From Planococcus citri (taxonomy: Eukaryota; Arthropoda; Insecta; Hemiptera; Pseudococcidae): a stretch of DNA of 64,000 bases. A program made the translations under genes and the position numbers. The stretch spans positions 39,482,559 to 39,546,558 of the forward strand of contig NC_088680.1 of NCBI RefSeq assembly GCF_950023065.1, given 5' to 3'. The notes beneath the pieces were generated by a model. The model saw only the letters and a list, made by a program, of their open reading frames with translations, ran no database searches and was not told the origin of the DNA. Positions 26,924 through 41,131 of the stretch are shown here, one piece after another (position 1 is the first letter of the stretch; each line of letters starts with the position of its first letter).

Positions 26924-26995
26924 GTTCCAGATTTACAAAACTCGCTAAGCGGTAAATCTTGCAATGATGGATGGCCCGCCGAACAGGAAATCATG
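26924..26995 (+). CDS. Sp8: Candidate upstream coding exon of the Sp8 gene (24 codons)
   Basis: Seen: an AATTTTACAG acceptor ends at 26,923 and a strong ATG/GTAAGA donor follows 26,995. The 72 bases between are open in one frame, phase 0 at both ends, reading VPDLQNSLSG through GWPAEQEIM. The terminal exon at 42,895 also begins in phase 0, so the joined frame continues as EIM-EHPGLRGTPLAM, completing an Sp box. If no acceptor is used, an in-frame ATG at 26,909 (MVILQ before VPD, with an in-frame TAA just upstream at 26,903) would make this a first coding exon; its context is weak (T at -3). A third option is initiation at the last codon of this exon (ATG 26,993-26,995), giving a protein that starts MEHPGLRG. 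Inference: same gene, separated by a 15,899-base intron (26,996-42,894). A chance splice-like ORF cannot be excluded without transcripts. Confidence 0.55.
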
Positions 26996-29900
26996 GTAAG
27001 AAATTTTCTTTCATTTCGTACCAAACTTTCCAATTTCTTTAAATGGTCTCACAGTCACTGCAGAATAGCTTTGGGCTATTTCGATGATTCATTTTTAAAA
27101 ATTCGTCTCAGAGAATGGGAAAGGGAAATATTAAAAAATTACATCAGGATGGATACGTTCGTTCGATGTTTGTAGCTTTGGGTTTGCTCGGGTTGAATTA
27201 TTTTTTTAATTAATATTCATCTCTCGGATAGATACATTGATGAATCATTTTCTCAGTATTACCTTCCTCGGTGATTTTATTCATCTGGTAGGTATATATT
27301 TTATCAATTATGTTCTAAGAAGTCATCTCAATACTACGAATGTACCTAACCCATTCATCGAAAAATCAAATTACATCGTGTATTCTCGAGCATAGAGGTA
27401 TCTTATCTACAGAGAAACACAAACGTTAATGAGCCATTTAAAACATTAATTTGTGCTGGAGTAAATTAGGCGCGAAATTCTCTCGCACATCCGTCGTCGT
27501 CGTGGTCGTATCCTTCGTCAAATTAATATCACGAACCCCTTCATTCTGGTGCGAACACGAGGTGTCTATGTTTATGGTTAAAGGGTTGCTTCATCGCGAT
27601 TAATAAGTTAAAGTTTTAGGAATAGATTTCATTTTTTGACTCTCGTCATATTTGTACCCGACGATGACAGAAATATCGTTTGATGTAGCCGGCTGTTACG
27701 AGTATTTGAAAAAACCGCCAATTGCAATTGGTACCAATGACACGGTTATTTATTACGTCATTAAATCATCAACTACTTACTATATTAATTTTTAGCGTTC
27801 TCGTTTTCTCACTGTAGCTCGGTGCAGCTACCCATTTACCAAACTTCGAACCTTTTTCTTTAAAACCATTGCAACCGGTTCAATCAGCTTTGAGGTACCG
27901 TTATTTTATGAATTTGGTAATCAGCTCCGTATCTTAGAAGTAGGTATATATTCTACGTGCACTAGTTATACCTATAAAAATTCCAATACGTATTCTACGG
28001 TAATTATCGAACTGTAGATAATGAAAATTCGAGCAATTTTACAAACCGGTTTGAAATATTAATTTTGCCATTTGTTCGATCTCCATTAATTCACATCATT
28101 GGTAGATATTATTTTGATATTGATAAAAAACATCGATTAAATTTTTACTGTCACGTATGCATTTTGGTATCTGCAGTCGATAGATAGATTTTGCAAAATT
28201 GCCATCAAACTACCCCTTAGATAATTTAAAACGTCGATGTAATATACATATATTTTTTTTTAAAGTTAATTTATCCACTCGTATTGAATCGTATAGGTAA
28301 TGAGTAATAACCTATAATCAGTGGTATTAAAAAACGTAGGTACCCAACTTGTATATACCTATAATATATCGTATATAAGATGATGTAAAATTACACGTAG
28401 TAGATAACAGTAGGTAACCTGCTTTAGGTAATGTCGCCATTCCAAAAATAATACTCCTACATGATCAATTTTTTTTTATTCACCGGAATAAATATGTCCC
28501 CACACAAAATACTAGTTTTCCCCGACCTAATAAATAATCCACCTTTACCAACATTATGTTGTTATAAACCGAAAAAAAACTGAATAATTTTTTGAGATAG
28601 TTTAGACGCATTTTTTGATGTGCCTGAGGTGCTCGTGATACAAATACAGACAGGAACTCGTTTTTTTTTTTTTTCTGTACGTAGAAGTAACATATTCATG
28701 GTCATTCTTGTGGTTACGCGAGATGTACCATAAATGTTATCCAATTGAGGTAATTTTCAACGTCGGCTCAGTTACAGGGATGTAAAATAAAGCCTTCGAG
28801 AAATGATCACTGATTCAGTGACGTAGGTGAAGTGAAATAGGTACCTACCTACATGGTACTTGATACACAAGTACTGCAGGCTTACGGGTTGAATTTGTTA
28901 TTTTTGAATTAATTAGGTTTTTTATATCGTAGAAGATGTTAAGCTTGATAAATTTGGTTCCAGGGGGCAAATTTCGAGTAGGAAAAGTCTTAAATTTATT
29001 GGAGGGAGAGGATCAGGATCATTAGTTTTTATCAAATTACATGAAATCAGTGGAAAATGACGAAAAGTTCTATGAAATGTCGATAATAAGACAATACAAT
29101 TATGGATTATTAGCATAGCTATTTTAAGATCAGAACCCAGATTAATTTTAATTCAAAAACATACAGAAGATTAAATATTGGAGTAATTTTATTTACCTAT
29201 CATTCGAATCATTTTTTTTTTTTTTTTAGTGTGAGTCTGGTAAAAGTATCTAATAATTTTTTATTAATATTTTTTCTGGCGGAATTGACAATTACATAAA
29301 AAATTGCAAATAGATTCAAGGAATTTTTGATAACATTTTTTAATGTCGTAGTTACATTTTTACCAATATTAATTCATCTTGTAAGTAATGACATGAAGAA
29401 TAATGAAAAAAAAATTGTTCATTTATGAAAAAATTCAACTGAAAAGGGCTCAAGATGTATCTATAAATAATCTAGATAGTTATGTAGTTACCTTAATTTA
29501 ACAAGACCATCAAGTGATATTTTGAACCTTGCTTTTTTTTTTTGAAGGTCGGAAAATGCATTTAAAATGGTTTTCTAATTTTTGGAACCCCTGAATTGAA
29601 GAAGCACTGAAGCAGCTTTGAGAAAAATATATTTTTGATGATCTTGTTAGGTTACAATTGGCTATCATACGTCTCTTCAATCAGATTTTTTTCACAAATA
29701 CTTTTTTGGTACCTAATGAAAAACATTTTTTTTTGTTTTTTTTTTGCATAGGTACAATTTTTTTTGACATCAAAACCTAAAATTTGATTCCAGCTCTGAT
29801 TATACCCAAACAACTTTTGGTGTGTTGCGATGAGGTGATCCACTGACCCTGAAAAATTGAGGAAACGAAGAAAAGAAAATTTTTGAAAATTTCAAACTCA

Positions 29901-32900
29901 AAGAATGTAAAGAGCAAAACTGTCTTCATTTTTATTATTTTTTAAATTTAAAAATTATTTTTGCATTTGAAGAATAATGTTACGGAACGGTTTATATTGT
30001 TAAGATCTTAATATTTCAAAATTTCGTTAAAATATTCAAAAATTGAGGTCCTATGTTATTTGGTTTTACAAAAAAAAAGAGGCATCAAGTATTTAGCTTT
30101 TAATCGATACCTAGACCTACTTATGTAACTCCCCCCTCTCCCACCCAAAAAATGGGCACCTGATATTTTATTGGAAAAAATTTTAAAAATTAGAGATCAT
30201 CTATTTAATGAAATGAAAATCTGCCAATAATTTGTCAAAGTTTTAAATAATTCAGGAAAACTTTCAAAATTAAAAAAAAAACAACAGAAAAACGTTAAAA
30301 AACTAAAAAAGTGAAGACTAAAAGAAATATAAAATTACAAAAAATATTCTCCAACTCAATTTGATATTGTGACATTTTGCCAAAATTAAGAAAAAATGAA
30401 GAAAAAAAACTTGAAAAAAGGAACCAGAACATACTTGAAATTCTTATTGTATTTTCCTCATTATTTTCAATTTATACTGAACGAAAAATCGCCGTAATCA
30501 TTTCTTGTTGCTGAAATTATTGTTGGTATCCCTGAATAAAAACATGAAAAATTACCACAACTAGCAACACTAAAAAAAAATTTCAATTTGACTCTGTCAT
30601 TCAAGTTGCTTTTGTCAATTTTTGACTAAGATGAGGAGCTCAATTTGGGTGTCAAAATGAGCAAATTTAGGCATAAATCGAAAAGTTGGGAGGGCAAAAG
30701 GGCTAATGGCCCTAGTTCGAATTTCTCAGAGGGTTTGAAATGAACTGTGGAATGTTGATTACGAGCAATTGAGGCCACTAGATGTTTGTTCAAACATTTT
30801 TAAATTTTAAATTAATTTTAAAAAAATAAATAAAATAGGTATTATGAATATAGGTAAATCTATTATGTAATTCTGAACTTCGAGCTAGCCTACTTCAATA
30901 TGGATGTATTTTTTAGGCAGCAGTTTCCCAAGATGAGCCATTTATCGCGAGGAATTCAACAAAGACTTGAAAACCTCGCAGCAATTTACATTTGAGAGTT
31001 CATTTTCAAGTTTCAGAGTTAAAAATTACCCTAGTTTTTTTAAAAAAATACTGCAGGACTTTGAAAGTTGGACTTTTTTTCCTATGGACAGTTTGCAACT
31101 TGAGCTGTCCAGCTTCAAAATTACTTTCAGTAGATAATTCTGCCTCAAATTTTCTCATTCAAGTGATACAAATCTTAACTCCTTATCCTTTCATTGGAAG
31201 ATCTGATCTCTCATTATTTCCACTTTTCACCTAAAAATTTCCCAATCTCTTTACATAAACTCATCCATATCGATACACCAATAAATATCAGGACCAGAAT
31301 AAATCACAAATACCGAGGTGTAAATAATGTACCCATATTCGACCATACGTGCACATATACAAAGACACATAAGGTCGTTTCATTAATTACTGCAACCAAC
31401 GAACAAACTCTGGCATATCGTCACGATATAATTACACCAACGTCCGACAGTTTTTTTCACCATTTACCGCGTGAATTACACCAAGTCCAATTTTTCTTCT
31501 CAACACAACGTCAATTATCAATTCGTCAAAATCATGCCACAAAACCCCTCCATTGCAGATTCTACATACGTTGGTAGGTAATTCAATACACCCGAAGAGG
31601 TCATGCATCGTGTAGCTTTGCCAACATCAACATAGGCTAATCTCAAAAGCTCCCAATGCAGGTGTTGACCCGTAAAAAAAATACTTTAATGCTGTTGCAC
31701 TTACTACATAGTTACTTTAACTCTGAGACTTTTTCTTCTCTGCATTGCGAATTCCTCGCGGGAATTTGGTGGTCGTTTGGTCACCGGTTCATCTAACACA
31801 AACGACCATTAAATTTGATAAAAGCTAATTCATTAAAAAAATTTTCCGCCAGTGAAGTAATCGGAATCACTGCGTATTATTTTAAAATATGCTAATTAAA
31901 TTCTTTTTCTGACACTTAATAATTAATAAAACAGCCATAAAATGTTAATTACATAACGTTGCACGGTTCGTAATAAGCGGTACTTTACGAACCAACTACA
32001 TAATGAGACATTTGCATGCTTCGTATGTAAAAAGAATAAAATAAACCTATGAAAAATCCTCGCATGTCATGTAGCTATAATTCAAAAAAAAAAAAAAAAA
32101 ATGCACTCCATTCCACGTACATATATACTTTCATTCTTCCGTGACTTTTAGAATGGCGTTTTCCTCCCATAGAATTAATTATTTTAATAGTGAATCAACC
32201 TACTTAAAATATTATTTTACCTTATACGCGGAGCCATTTTTTGGACGCTAAGGCGATTTTCATTCGCATATTTGAACAGGAAATATTTTTCCTAAATTTG
32301 TAATTCAAGATGTTTAATTTTTCGTGTTCTTTTTCACCTTTTTATTTCACTCTTTGAGATATTTATTCTCGTTTTAAAAGTGATTAATTGCGTTTTTCTT
32401 CAGAAAAGCGTAACGAGTCGAAAGAATTGCCTATGTTTTCGCCTTGAAAAAACGACAGCTCGAGCTGGATGTAGGTAAATGATGCAGTTTAGGGCTACGT
32501 GAATTCAACGCATCTACCCTACAATAAGTCACACTTTCACCTCAAAGGTTCACTCTCCTTCTCCTACCGTATGCTCATAAAAATCCACATCGGTCATCCG
32601 AACCCATACTATAGACGAATATGCGACTAACGCAGCCACATCTATTCGTACGACAACCGCGTGGTGTGTAATTTTTATTTTATTACGGGCGCTAGTCGAG
32701 GGGTCATATTTCAACTGCACATGGCCGAAACAAGAGCACCACATCAGCGTTGAAAAATTACGAAGCAAAAACATGAATAATAAATTACTTTTTTCTTCAA
32801 ATTTATTAGTTCGTTTTAAGTAACGTTGCTGCGGATTAAATGAATCATTTTAAAACGTGTTAAAATAAACCAAGGGGTGAGTAAAGGCAGGGTGAAAAAA

Positions 32901-33627
32901 TACACAAGATGACACGTTTGTAGGTCATATAACGACGTGTATTTTTTTCTTCGCTCGAAATTGTTGGAATTCCTAGAATGATTAACCTAACCATGCGTGG
33001 TTCGAATTACATACTCTCGAGTGAGATATTTTTTCGACATTTTGAATAGGAATTTGTATAGCATAATTTTTACGTCGAATTAAAAAAAATAAATCATTAA
33101 CAGTGTACGATTGGTCGTTCGTGTAATTATTAACAATAATATGCGAATTAACCTTGAACAAGTGTTTTATAACATAGAAAATTTTTAATGAATCATAAAC
33201 ATCTATGTGCCGGCCTGATTAATGACTGTCGGCGCGCATATTAACCACTTTAAACGGCTCAATTAATCGTAGGAGTTTTGCTACGATGATTCTACATTAT
33301 ATTATAAAGTAGAGGAAAAAAATTACTATATAAAAAATGGCTAAATGGTGAAAGAATTGAGCCACTTGTGCGATAATGAAAATTGATTGGTTTGATCTTG
33401 ATTTTTTGGCGGCTCGTTTGATTAATTTAGGTGATAAATGGGATCAACGTTTTGGGATGAAAAATTCATTTTTTTGAAAAATCTTCGATTTTAGTATCGT
33501 AGTATTCGAAATTTTGTTTTACTGATTGATTGAATTCTGGATTAATATTTTTGTAGAAAGTGTTTGAAAATATCAGTCGAGTGTCTTTCTCTTTAAATTT
33601 TAATTCGACCTTTCAATTCATATTTTG
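26996..33627 (+). other. Proposed Sp8 intron, proximal part
   Basis: If the 72-base exon is real, this is intron. Islands at 27.0-28.8 and 31.2-33.4 kb are complex and repeat-poor; 28.8-31.0 kb is AT-rich. A 127-codon open frame at 31,194-31,577 has no recognisable domain and lies in the island. Confidence 0.4.
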
Positions 33628-34521
33628 GTTAGAGTGGATTGCCAAAAAAAAGTCGACAGATTCGACCATATTCACCCGAGACCTTTATTTTGAGATGAAA
33701 ATTACCAACAAAAATTTTTAGCTGCTGAAGTACCCCATTTTCGTCAAAATCCAAGACAACTTTCAGGGCCTCCCCTGAGAGGTTGAAATTTGCAAATCAC
33801 TTATTTTTGGATAAATTCGCGTTTTGAAAATTTTATCTGGGCAAATATTTTGCATCAATGATATCAAAATGTCGAAAGATATGATTCCTGAAACTTATAA
33901 AAAAATATGTTGGAAGGCAGTGGTGCCAATTTTTTCATAATTTTTGCCAACTTTCGAAAAAATAGCCAAAAACTTCTGAATTTTTTTTGGCAAAAATGAT
34001 CAAAAAATTGGCATCACTCCTTAATGTCGAAAGATATCATTCCTGAAACTGAGAAAATATTTTGGAAGGCAGTGGTGCCAATTTTTTCATCATTTTTGCC
34101 AACTTCGAAAAAATAGCCAAAAACTACTGCATTTTTTTTTGGCAAAAATGACCAAAAAATTGGCACCACTGCGTGTTCCAAAATATTTCCTCAGTTTCAG
34201 GAATGATATCTTTTAATGTTTTGACATGAATATATTTTAATTCGAAATATTTATCAGAAAAAATTTTCAAAACACGAATTCATCCAAAAATAAGCAATTT
34301 GCAAATTCTCAACCCCCCTCAGTGGAACAGATTGTGTAGCGATAGGAGCGGAAAAAACCACAATTTTTTCGAAAATGCATACTCTTTGGAGGTCCAAATC
34401 TGCCCTCCAGGGGCACCTCCGGAGCTAAAATTTTCATGAGTAACTTTCAACTCAAAATAAAGGTCTCTGCTGAATTTGGTCAAAATCCGCAGACTTTTTT
34501 TTTTTGGTGATCCACACTAAC
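33628..34521. mobile_element. Foldback element, ~0.9 kb, copy 1
   Basis: The termini are inverted: GTTAGAGTGGATTGCC at the left and, read inward from the right, GTTAGTGTGGATCACC, both followed by an A-run and AGTC. The arms share GAGACCTTTATTTTGAG and GTTGA(A/G)A(A/T)TTTGCAAAT. The core holds a 154-base tandem duplication and a hairpin. No clear target duplication was found. There is no coding capacity. Confidence 0.7.
33868..34216. repeat. Tandem duplication plus hairpin at the core of the foldback element
   Basis: The segment from AATGTCGAAAGATAT to the end of GGCATCACTCC (33,868-34,021) is repeated at 34,022-34,170 (TAATGTCGAAAGATATC...GGCACCACTGC). The second unit then pairs with an inverted copy reading TCAGTTTCAGGAATGATATC at 34,191-34,210. 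The CAGTGGTGCCAATTTTTT blocks are themselves inverted within each unit. Confidence 0.75.
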
Positions 34522-37500
34522 GCAGGTATCTAGTTGGTAGGGTAGGGTTAACTTATCTTGGAGCGATAATAATTTTACATGAAGACATTAACTCGTTTAC
34601 CACTTCCTTCTTTCATAGAACAGCTTCATTCAGCAATTATTGCATTCCCTATGTATTCGAATAGGTATACCTACCATACATTACATCTGTTCTTCGACAA
34701 CAAAGGAATATCAGGTTAACATATGTCATATCTGATGCGTGTAAATTTCGCTAAAATTATTAGCCAAATGTCTAACAATAAACCTTCAAAAACACCATTT
34801 CGTTCTTGTTATAAAAATAGACAACTATATTAACTAAAAGAAGTGTGTAGTAAACACCTACGTCTCGATAATCGTACTTTGTGGTCAGTATAAGTAGCTA
34901 TTTATATTTTCAATTGCTATTGACGATTTTTTGAAGCGTCTCTCTATTCTCATTGGACATGGAAAAACCGCATATAGTGAAAAAATTTCTCAGAAAATAA
35001 AAAACCCGAAGAGACGAGTGTACGAGTATTTTTGGGTTTTACGTGGCCTATAGAGGTAATTGGGCAAGTTCGTGGAATTTGAATGAACGTGTGACGTATT
35101 AACTGATGAAATTTCATAAAAATGAAAAAGGTGTATTGCATCAATCATCCCCTTCCTCAGGGCCTTAACTAAGGGACCTAACAAAATTTAAAAATAAAAA
35201 AGCATGATTTTTGGCGGTTTTCCCAAACACTTAACGGTTTTTTGGAGGGGGAGGGGTTCAAAATTTCATATACAAATTTTCTACCTTTTTAATGTGATTG
35301 AACTTCTCAAGATTTTTTCGGGATAGAGGTGAGGTATCAAGAAGCCATTTATATACCATTTAAATTTTTTTGTTTTTCCGAATTGTTCAATTTTTCCAAC
35401 ATATTTATTTGTGAAAAATGCAATTTAATTCTTTCAAAATCATGCAACTCTAAAAAGCGAGGAGAATACCTAGATACGATTATTCTTCCCAATGGAACTA
35501 AAGGCGTAACATTTTTGAGATATTTTTGTGATTTTTCATTTTTTTAAAAAATGAATTTTTGAAAAGTTAAAAAATTGGGAAGCCAGAGGGGATACATCTA
35601 CGAGTAAAATAAAAAAATCAACGTCTGATTTTGGAAAATAAGCTACATTGAAAACAGCAAGACTTTTTTTTATGAAAATCAGGACAAGATCACGACATCA
35701 GGACGCTTGGACAAAAATCAGAACAAGAGCAGTAGTTACTTCCAGAATTAGCAAAACTGTTAGACATCTTTAATTTTCTTCAAAAAGAAAAAAAAAAAAA
35801 AAAACTCAATTAGATCAGTAGCAAAGGTTTTCATGCGTTCTAAAATGGCCCAAAATCACTGCCAATTGATCTGCGAGTAAAACGTTTGAAATGGGATTTC
35901 CATGAACCAAATATTTTTCTTTAAATTGGGCATACATACCTACTCAATTTTATCATGTTCTTTTTGATGTTTTCGTAAAAAATTAACAACAATCTGAATT
36001 TTTAGAAAATTCTCTAAAAATCGAATAAATCGAATACCTGATACGTACCTACCTAATGGAATTCGTTTCTTGAAATATATTTCTTGGTGTATTTCTAGAT
36101 GCTGGGTCAAATTTTCTCTATTTTGTGGGAAAATTTTTCGCCTTTTGGGATGCTTCCTAAATCTACTTTAATTTTACACATTCATTTTCCCACAATTTTT
36201 TTTTTCAAAGGGAACAGAACTCCACATTTATTTAGCCGAGCTTATCACAAAACTAAAGTTGGATGGAAAAACGCCATCTTATGAACCTAAATTGTTGAGA
36301 GAGTCCAAAAGCAGTTTTCTCTCATTTCAAATTAATATTTTTTCCTAAAACGTGGAATTAAAAAAATGTGAGATACTTATGTAATGAGAACCAAGAAAAA
36401 ATAATGTCTTGGATGTTTACTTTGAGTTGAAAACCTCCCAGAAAAATTTTGAGCTCCCTAGTCATTAAGAGAGCTGAGCGAGGGGGTCCTCAAAGTAGAT
36501 TTATTTGCGAGAAAAACGCATTTTTTGCGTTTTTTGGGTAGAAACCCCTCGGCCACCCCCTCAAAAGTTGTGATTTGAGTTTCTAAACATTCCAGACACA
36601 TTGCATTCAAAATTCAATACCATTTTTAGCCCTCTACCAAGCACTTGAAGATTGGTGGATCGTGGAAATTACAATTTTTTTATCAACAATTTTCTACAAT
36701 TCACACATGAAATTCTTTTTGCAAAAAACTAGCGCCGGATTCGTGTTATTCAGCAGATTAAAACAACCCTGGTGACCACAATTTTCAATTTTTTTACTTG
36801 ATTTTTCCAACACCTTCTAAAATGAATAGAAAAATATAAATTTTGAAAATTTGATCGAAATGATCGTGAACATCTCATATTAAAAAAATTCAACCAAATG
36901 ACATTCTCTTTCAAACTATCCTAAACACCTAAATTTTTCTCACCTTGACCTCGTTGCACGTACCACTATATCGTATGCGAATGTCACTATCGACACGTTT
37001 AAAAATAATTTTCCGAATTCGCCAGCAGCCTGAATTGGCGAATCATGTTTTTTGGTGCACATTGTACGGAAATGCTGGGACCTTGCATGTAATCAAATGC
37101 AAGATTGAAACTTACGATAACGCGTTTCTAGCCGGAAATTAATATTAGATTACATCGCTCTGGCTGTGTTGGAAAAGCAACGATTCTCTTAATTTTTGGC
37201 CCAGCTGTTATACTTAGGTACAGCATATACCAGTGTAGTATGTACTATATGTAGGTACCTACTTAAAATATATGTACCTACAGGTACTTATGTAGGTAAT
37301 ACATATCTTGCAATAAAAATTTAACGTGTTGAAAAACTTTCAATTCGATTGTGTTCGCGTTTTTTTTTTACGAGGGCGTTGAGAAAAACCTTGTCGTGGA
37401 AATTGGATTGAAGAAATCTGGATGAGAAATTCAGATATTATCTAAAATATACTTACCTATTTATGATTTATGAAATTGTACCGCAATTTTTTCTTTTGCC

Positions 37501-40474
37501 TATCTAGCTATCTCATTCAGAATCTGGAATTTGCTCCCAAAATTAAAGAGTCATGGTACTTGAACAGGGTCAAATCGAAAGAAAAGTCATTGGGAGGCGA
37601 AAAAACTTCTAATTAAAATGAAATCTCCCATTTCCCCCCATTTAATGAACATTTTTTTCCAATTATCTAGACCAAAAGTACACCACATTAAAAAAATTTA
37701 AACAGCCATAGAGGGGTAAGAGGGTAGGTGGAGGTATTCATCTTACATCCATTTACTCTTTTTACAAATTATCTTACCTCAAAATAACATCTCAAATCAG
37801 CCAAATTTTCAGAAGAAAAAAGAACTAAAAAATCCATACCTTGCCGATTTTTTTACAGTTTAAGGCACTTTGATTCCTAAACTCCCAACAGTCTGTCTGC
37901 GTAGGTTTGCACTAGATATTTTCTCTGTATGTCTCTTCATCTTTCATCACATCCGCCTCAAAGTCTGGTGGAAATTACTGCTCTCGAGACGATTAACGAC
38001 ATAGGTACGTCTAAATCTATAGGTACCTACGTAAAGGTATAGTTTTTACCAGCAGACGCAGCCGTCCACGCGGATAACTAGTTTTCGTCGAAATGCATCG
38101 TTGTTTGGTAATTTAGAGCCCACCAATAATGAAATTACATGGCGCCTGGACTTTTTACGATTTTAAAGTTCGGTCCAAAGGTAATTTAAAGTAGTCGCTT
38201 AAAAAAACTACGCTAAGCGCCGTTAAAGGAGCCCGCCGACTTTACGCTTTTCTTTGTCATGTTACCTACATAATATGAATGATGTGTCGGCAACTGGTTC
38301 TTAATGCGGATGATTTTTTTCTTTTTTTTACTTTTCATCTCTCTATGAATAGGTATAGATATTTGCGGAGAATTTTTACTACTCGAGGTATGGAGGATGG
38401 CGGTGTGTTCGAAAGATGTGCGAACTTTATGAATCTATTAGGTAGGTTTGAAGTTTCGTATATTATGTCTGTGCAATGTGCATATCTACGTAATATAGAG
38501 ACAGCGAGATAGACCAAGATGGTACAAATTATGTTTTGTTGACGTTTTTTACGACATATGCGGGGCTCGATGAGTTGGCAAAGGTGGTAAACCTCTTTAA
38601 CCATCAAAATAGGTGTACCATAGACTCTTCAAGTATCTATTCAAACTCAACCTACAGACTTAGAGATCATAGTAGATAGCTGAGTTACCTAATTTCATTT
38701 AGGTACTTTCTTCCATACAAATTCTCAATTCAAAACCCCTATCACGTCTGCCAATTTGCTTTCTAATTATACCTACCTACCCTCAAATCTAGCCTAAATG
38801 TCCAAACTGAATACAGAGTGCTCTAAATAGTATAAGACCCCGATGGAAGAAAAAAAATTAAATCCCGACGATTTTGTGTTTCGGGAAAGAGCAACCGATT
38901 TTAAACGTTATTGTAAATTAGTTCCCATGTCACGACCGTATGAAGAGCGATTTCGACCAATCATCTTGTCGGTTAATCGCCTTCGGCAAGGTCTTTGGTT
39001 TTTTCTCTCCGACGGGGCTACCTCTTCTCTTCTTCTCTTTTAACGTCCGTTCGAATTGCTTTCCATTTATTCTTGGTAAAAGGTTCATTTCGGTGCGGGA
39101 TGAAAAAAAGAAAAAAACAAAAGATTCAACCCGCCTTGTTGGTAATAACTTGAAAGACGACTGTCAGTTTTTATTGGTTAAAATATTAATTAGTAATTAA
39201 AAATTGATCGGTGTGTTAACGCGGTGAAGTTGCATGGTTTATGTAAGGGTCATTTCCTTTTCGTCATCATCGTAAAACATTGATGCTCTTGCTTGATGTT
39301 ACGAGTGATTTTCAGTAGTTGCTAAACTAACAATGATTACTGAATTTTTTTTTCAAGTTTCAATGCGTAGACGAAAATTAATTGTGATTTTTTTTTCAAT
39401 TTGATTTTTGGAACTTTAAATTTTTTCCTAGAAGATGGATGAGAAATAGAGAAGCTCCAACATATGGCTAAAAAAATCTAAAAATGTTGCCATTTGATTC
39501 GAGATTATTTTTCGATAAGTAATTTCTTGTGGAGCTCCATCAAATCAAGAAAAAAAATGGATGAAATCTCGACTCACCTCAACTACATTCTCGGAAATAC
39601 TTCAATACCCCCCCCCCATAACAAAACTCATACATTCTTAGTTATATGTGAAACTATTGGGGTGAATATCGTCAATTATATCCCACAATGTGCTTTAATT
39701 TCCCAATAATGAAACCAATAAACCAAAAACATGAAAAAGAAACATTTACCTAAACTCTTGTTACTCTTTTAAACGTCGACTCGTTTGAAAAAAAACCACA
39801 CGAATCGCACAAAATAAACTCGTACTTTTGTATACTATAGATCTACACACCGACGTCCCCACAAAAATAGTGCACTTTTCCGGTATACTTATCCGCACAC
39901 TGTACGGTTATAGTGTATTTTCAAAGTCATTTTGTACACCCATTAAAAAAGATAGATTTGTCTACAAAGGAGTAAGAGTTAAAATCCACGCCTTTTTCCA
40001 CTTTGAAAAAGCTGATCAAACCGAAGTGAAACTGTTGATTTATGACTCGAGAGGCTCCCATATGCCTTCGATAGAACGATACGCGCGATTAAGAGGTGAG
40101 GCGGTAGAGAGACGTACGATGCTTGGTAGACGTCGTAATGTGTACGTTTTCGCTACTAGAAAATCGACCTAAGATTTTCGAGAGCTTTTTAGGCTATGTT
40201 GTAGCTGAGATAGAGTCGAGAATATTGTCGAAAGTTGTGTGTTTGATTGGCAAGGCGTTGAATTCGGTGAACTGACTTGAAAACATTTTCGCTAAAAAAA
40301 AAGTTGAGGCTTTTGAAAAATAAGAATATTTTTTGGAAAAATTGAGGTACCAAAAAAATTGTTGAAAATAAAATTGGAATGAAAAAAATACGCTCATTCA
40401 ATCGATGAAATTATACCTACATAATTTTATGTATAAGGAACGAAAGTCGGATTTTTTCCTGGAAAGATCAGAAG
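34522..40474 (+). other. Proposed Sp8 intron, middle part
   Basis: It is AT-rich to about 36.9 kb, then an island at 36.9-39.3 kb with clustered GTAGGTACCTAC palindromes near 37,251 and GC-richer sequence at 38,040-38,260. A C-run lies at about 39,608. No exon is recognised. Confidence 0.4.
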
Positions 40475-40936
40475 GGGCGTGGAAAGGTCCAAACTCTTGA
40501 AAAAAGTACTTCGAGGGCTCCCTAGAAGTCGCTGGAGGCTCCAAAACAACTTGAAATCCACCTGCAATCGACTTCGTAGCGTATTGAAATTAGTTTGCAG
40601 AATGAATTTCGGCTTTCCAACTCCATTTGATAAAATTTTGGGGGAATTTCGAGTTTCAAAAATCTGCTGGAGGCTCCAGAACTGCTCAAAACGGGTTGAA
40701 ACAGTTTCCAATCAATTTGGCAGGTCGAAAATAGGGTATATTCCAAATTTCAGCTTTCTAGGTCACTTTGGTAAAATTTTGATTTTTCCCTTCATTTTTG
40801 GTCAAAATTTGATTTTCAAAAATTCACGTAAAATCGAAAAAGTCTCTTTAGCACTTGAAATTTTCACAGTTGATAAATTTTTACCTGCTCTTTCGATCTA
40901 CCTTTGTACGGTTTAATAAATTTCGTGCAAGTCCTA
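40475..40936 (+). repeat. Foldback family half-element (right-arm orientation)
   Basis: This matches the right arm of the 11-kb element: GTCGCTGGAGGCTCC, CTGCTGGAGGCTCCAGAACTG, GGTCGAAAATAGGGTAT and GCACTTGAAATTTTCACAG, ending ATTTCGTGCAAGTCCTA. It is followed after a 195-base spacer by the inverted arm at 41,132. It lies in the long Sp8 intron. Confidence 0.75.
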
Positions 40937-41131
40937 TAGTCCGGCATATGACAATAGGAGTATATGCATCCCCCCTCCCCACTGATCCTTCGGGACAACT
41001 TTTTTCTTAAAGGGGACATCCTAAGGAACATTTTAAAGCAAACTTGCCCAAAGAAAAGTTGGCCTTACTTACAAAATGGCGGCCATTTTGATTGACAGGT
41101 CAGCCGAAATCGCAGATTTTGCGTTTCAACA
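40937..41131 (+). repeat. Spacer repeat with an inverted copy at 42,041-42,221
   Basis: It contains GATCCTTCGGGACAACTTTT, TTTCTTAAAGGG, AATGGCGGCCATTTTG and GCCGAAATCGCAGATTTTGC. The reverse complement of all four recurs in order at 42,041-42,221. It separates two arms of the foldback family. Confidence 0.75.

Noticed and set aside
31194..31577. 127-codon plus-strand open frame
   Set aside because: No recognisable domain, His/Thr-rich low-complexity wording, no supporting splice or neighbouring exon; long frames of this size are expected by chance in the less AT-rich islands.
33919..34019. Independent hAT MITE with CAGTGGTGCC ends
   Set aside because: Ends look hAT-like, but neither copy has an 8-base flanking duplication and both are parts of the larger duplicated foldback core.
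39828..40172. 114-codon plus-strand open frame
   Set aside because: No family resemblance and no splice-site support; treated as chance.
40479..40916. 145-codon frame in the intron
   Set aside because: Lies wholly inside the foldback repeat family and repeats motifs such as the translated GGAGGCTCC core; not a gene.
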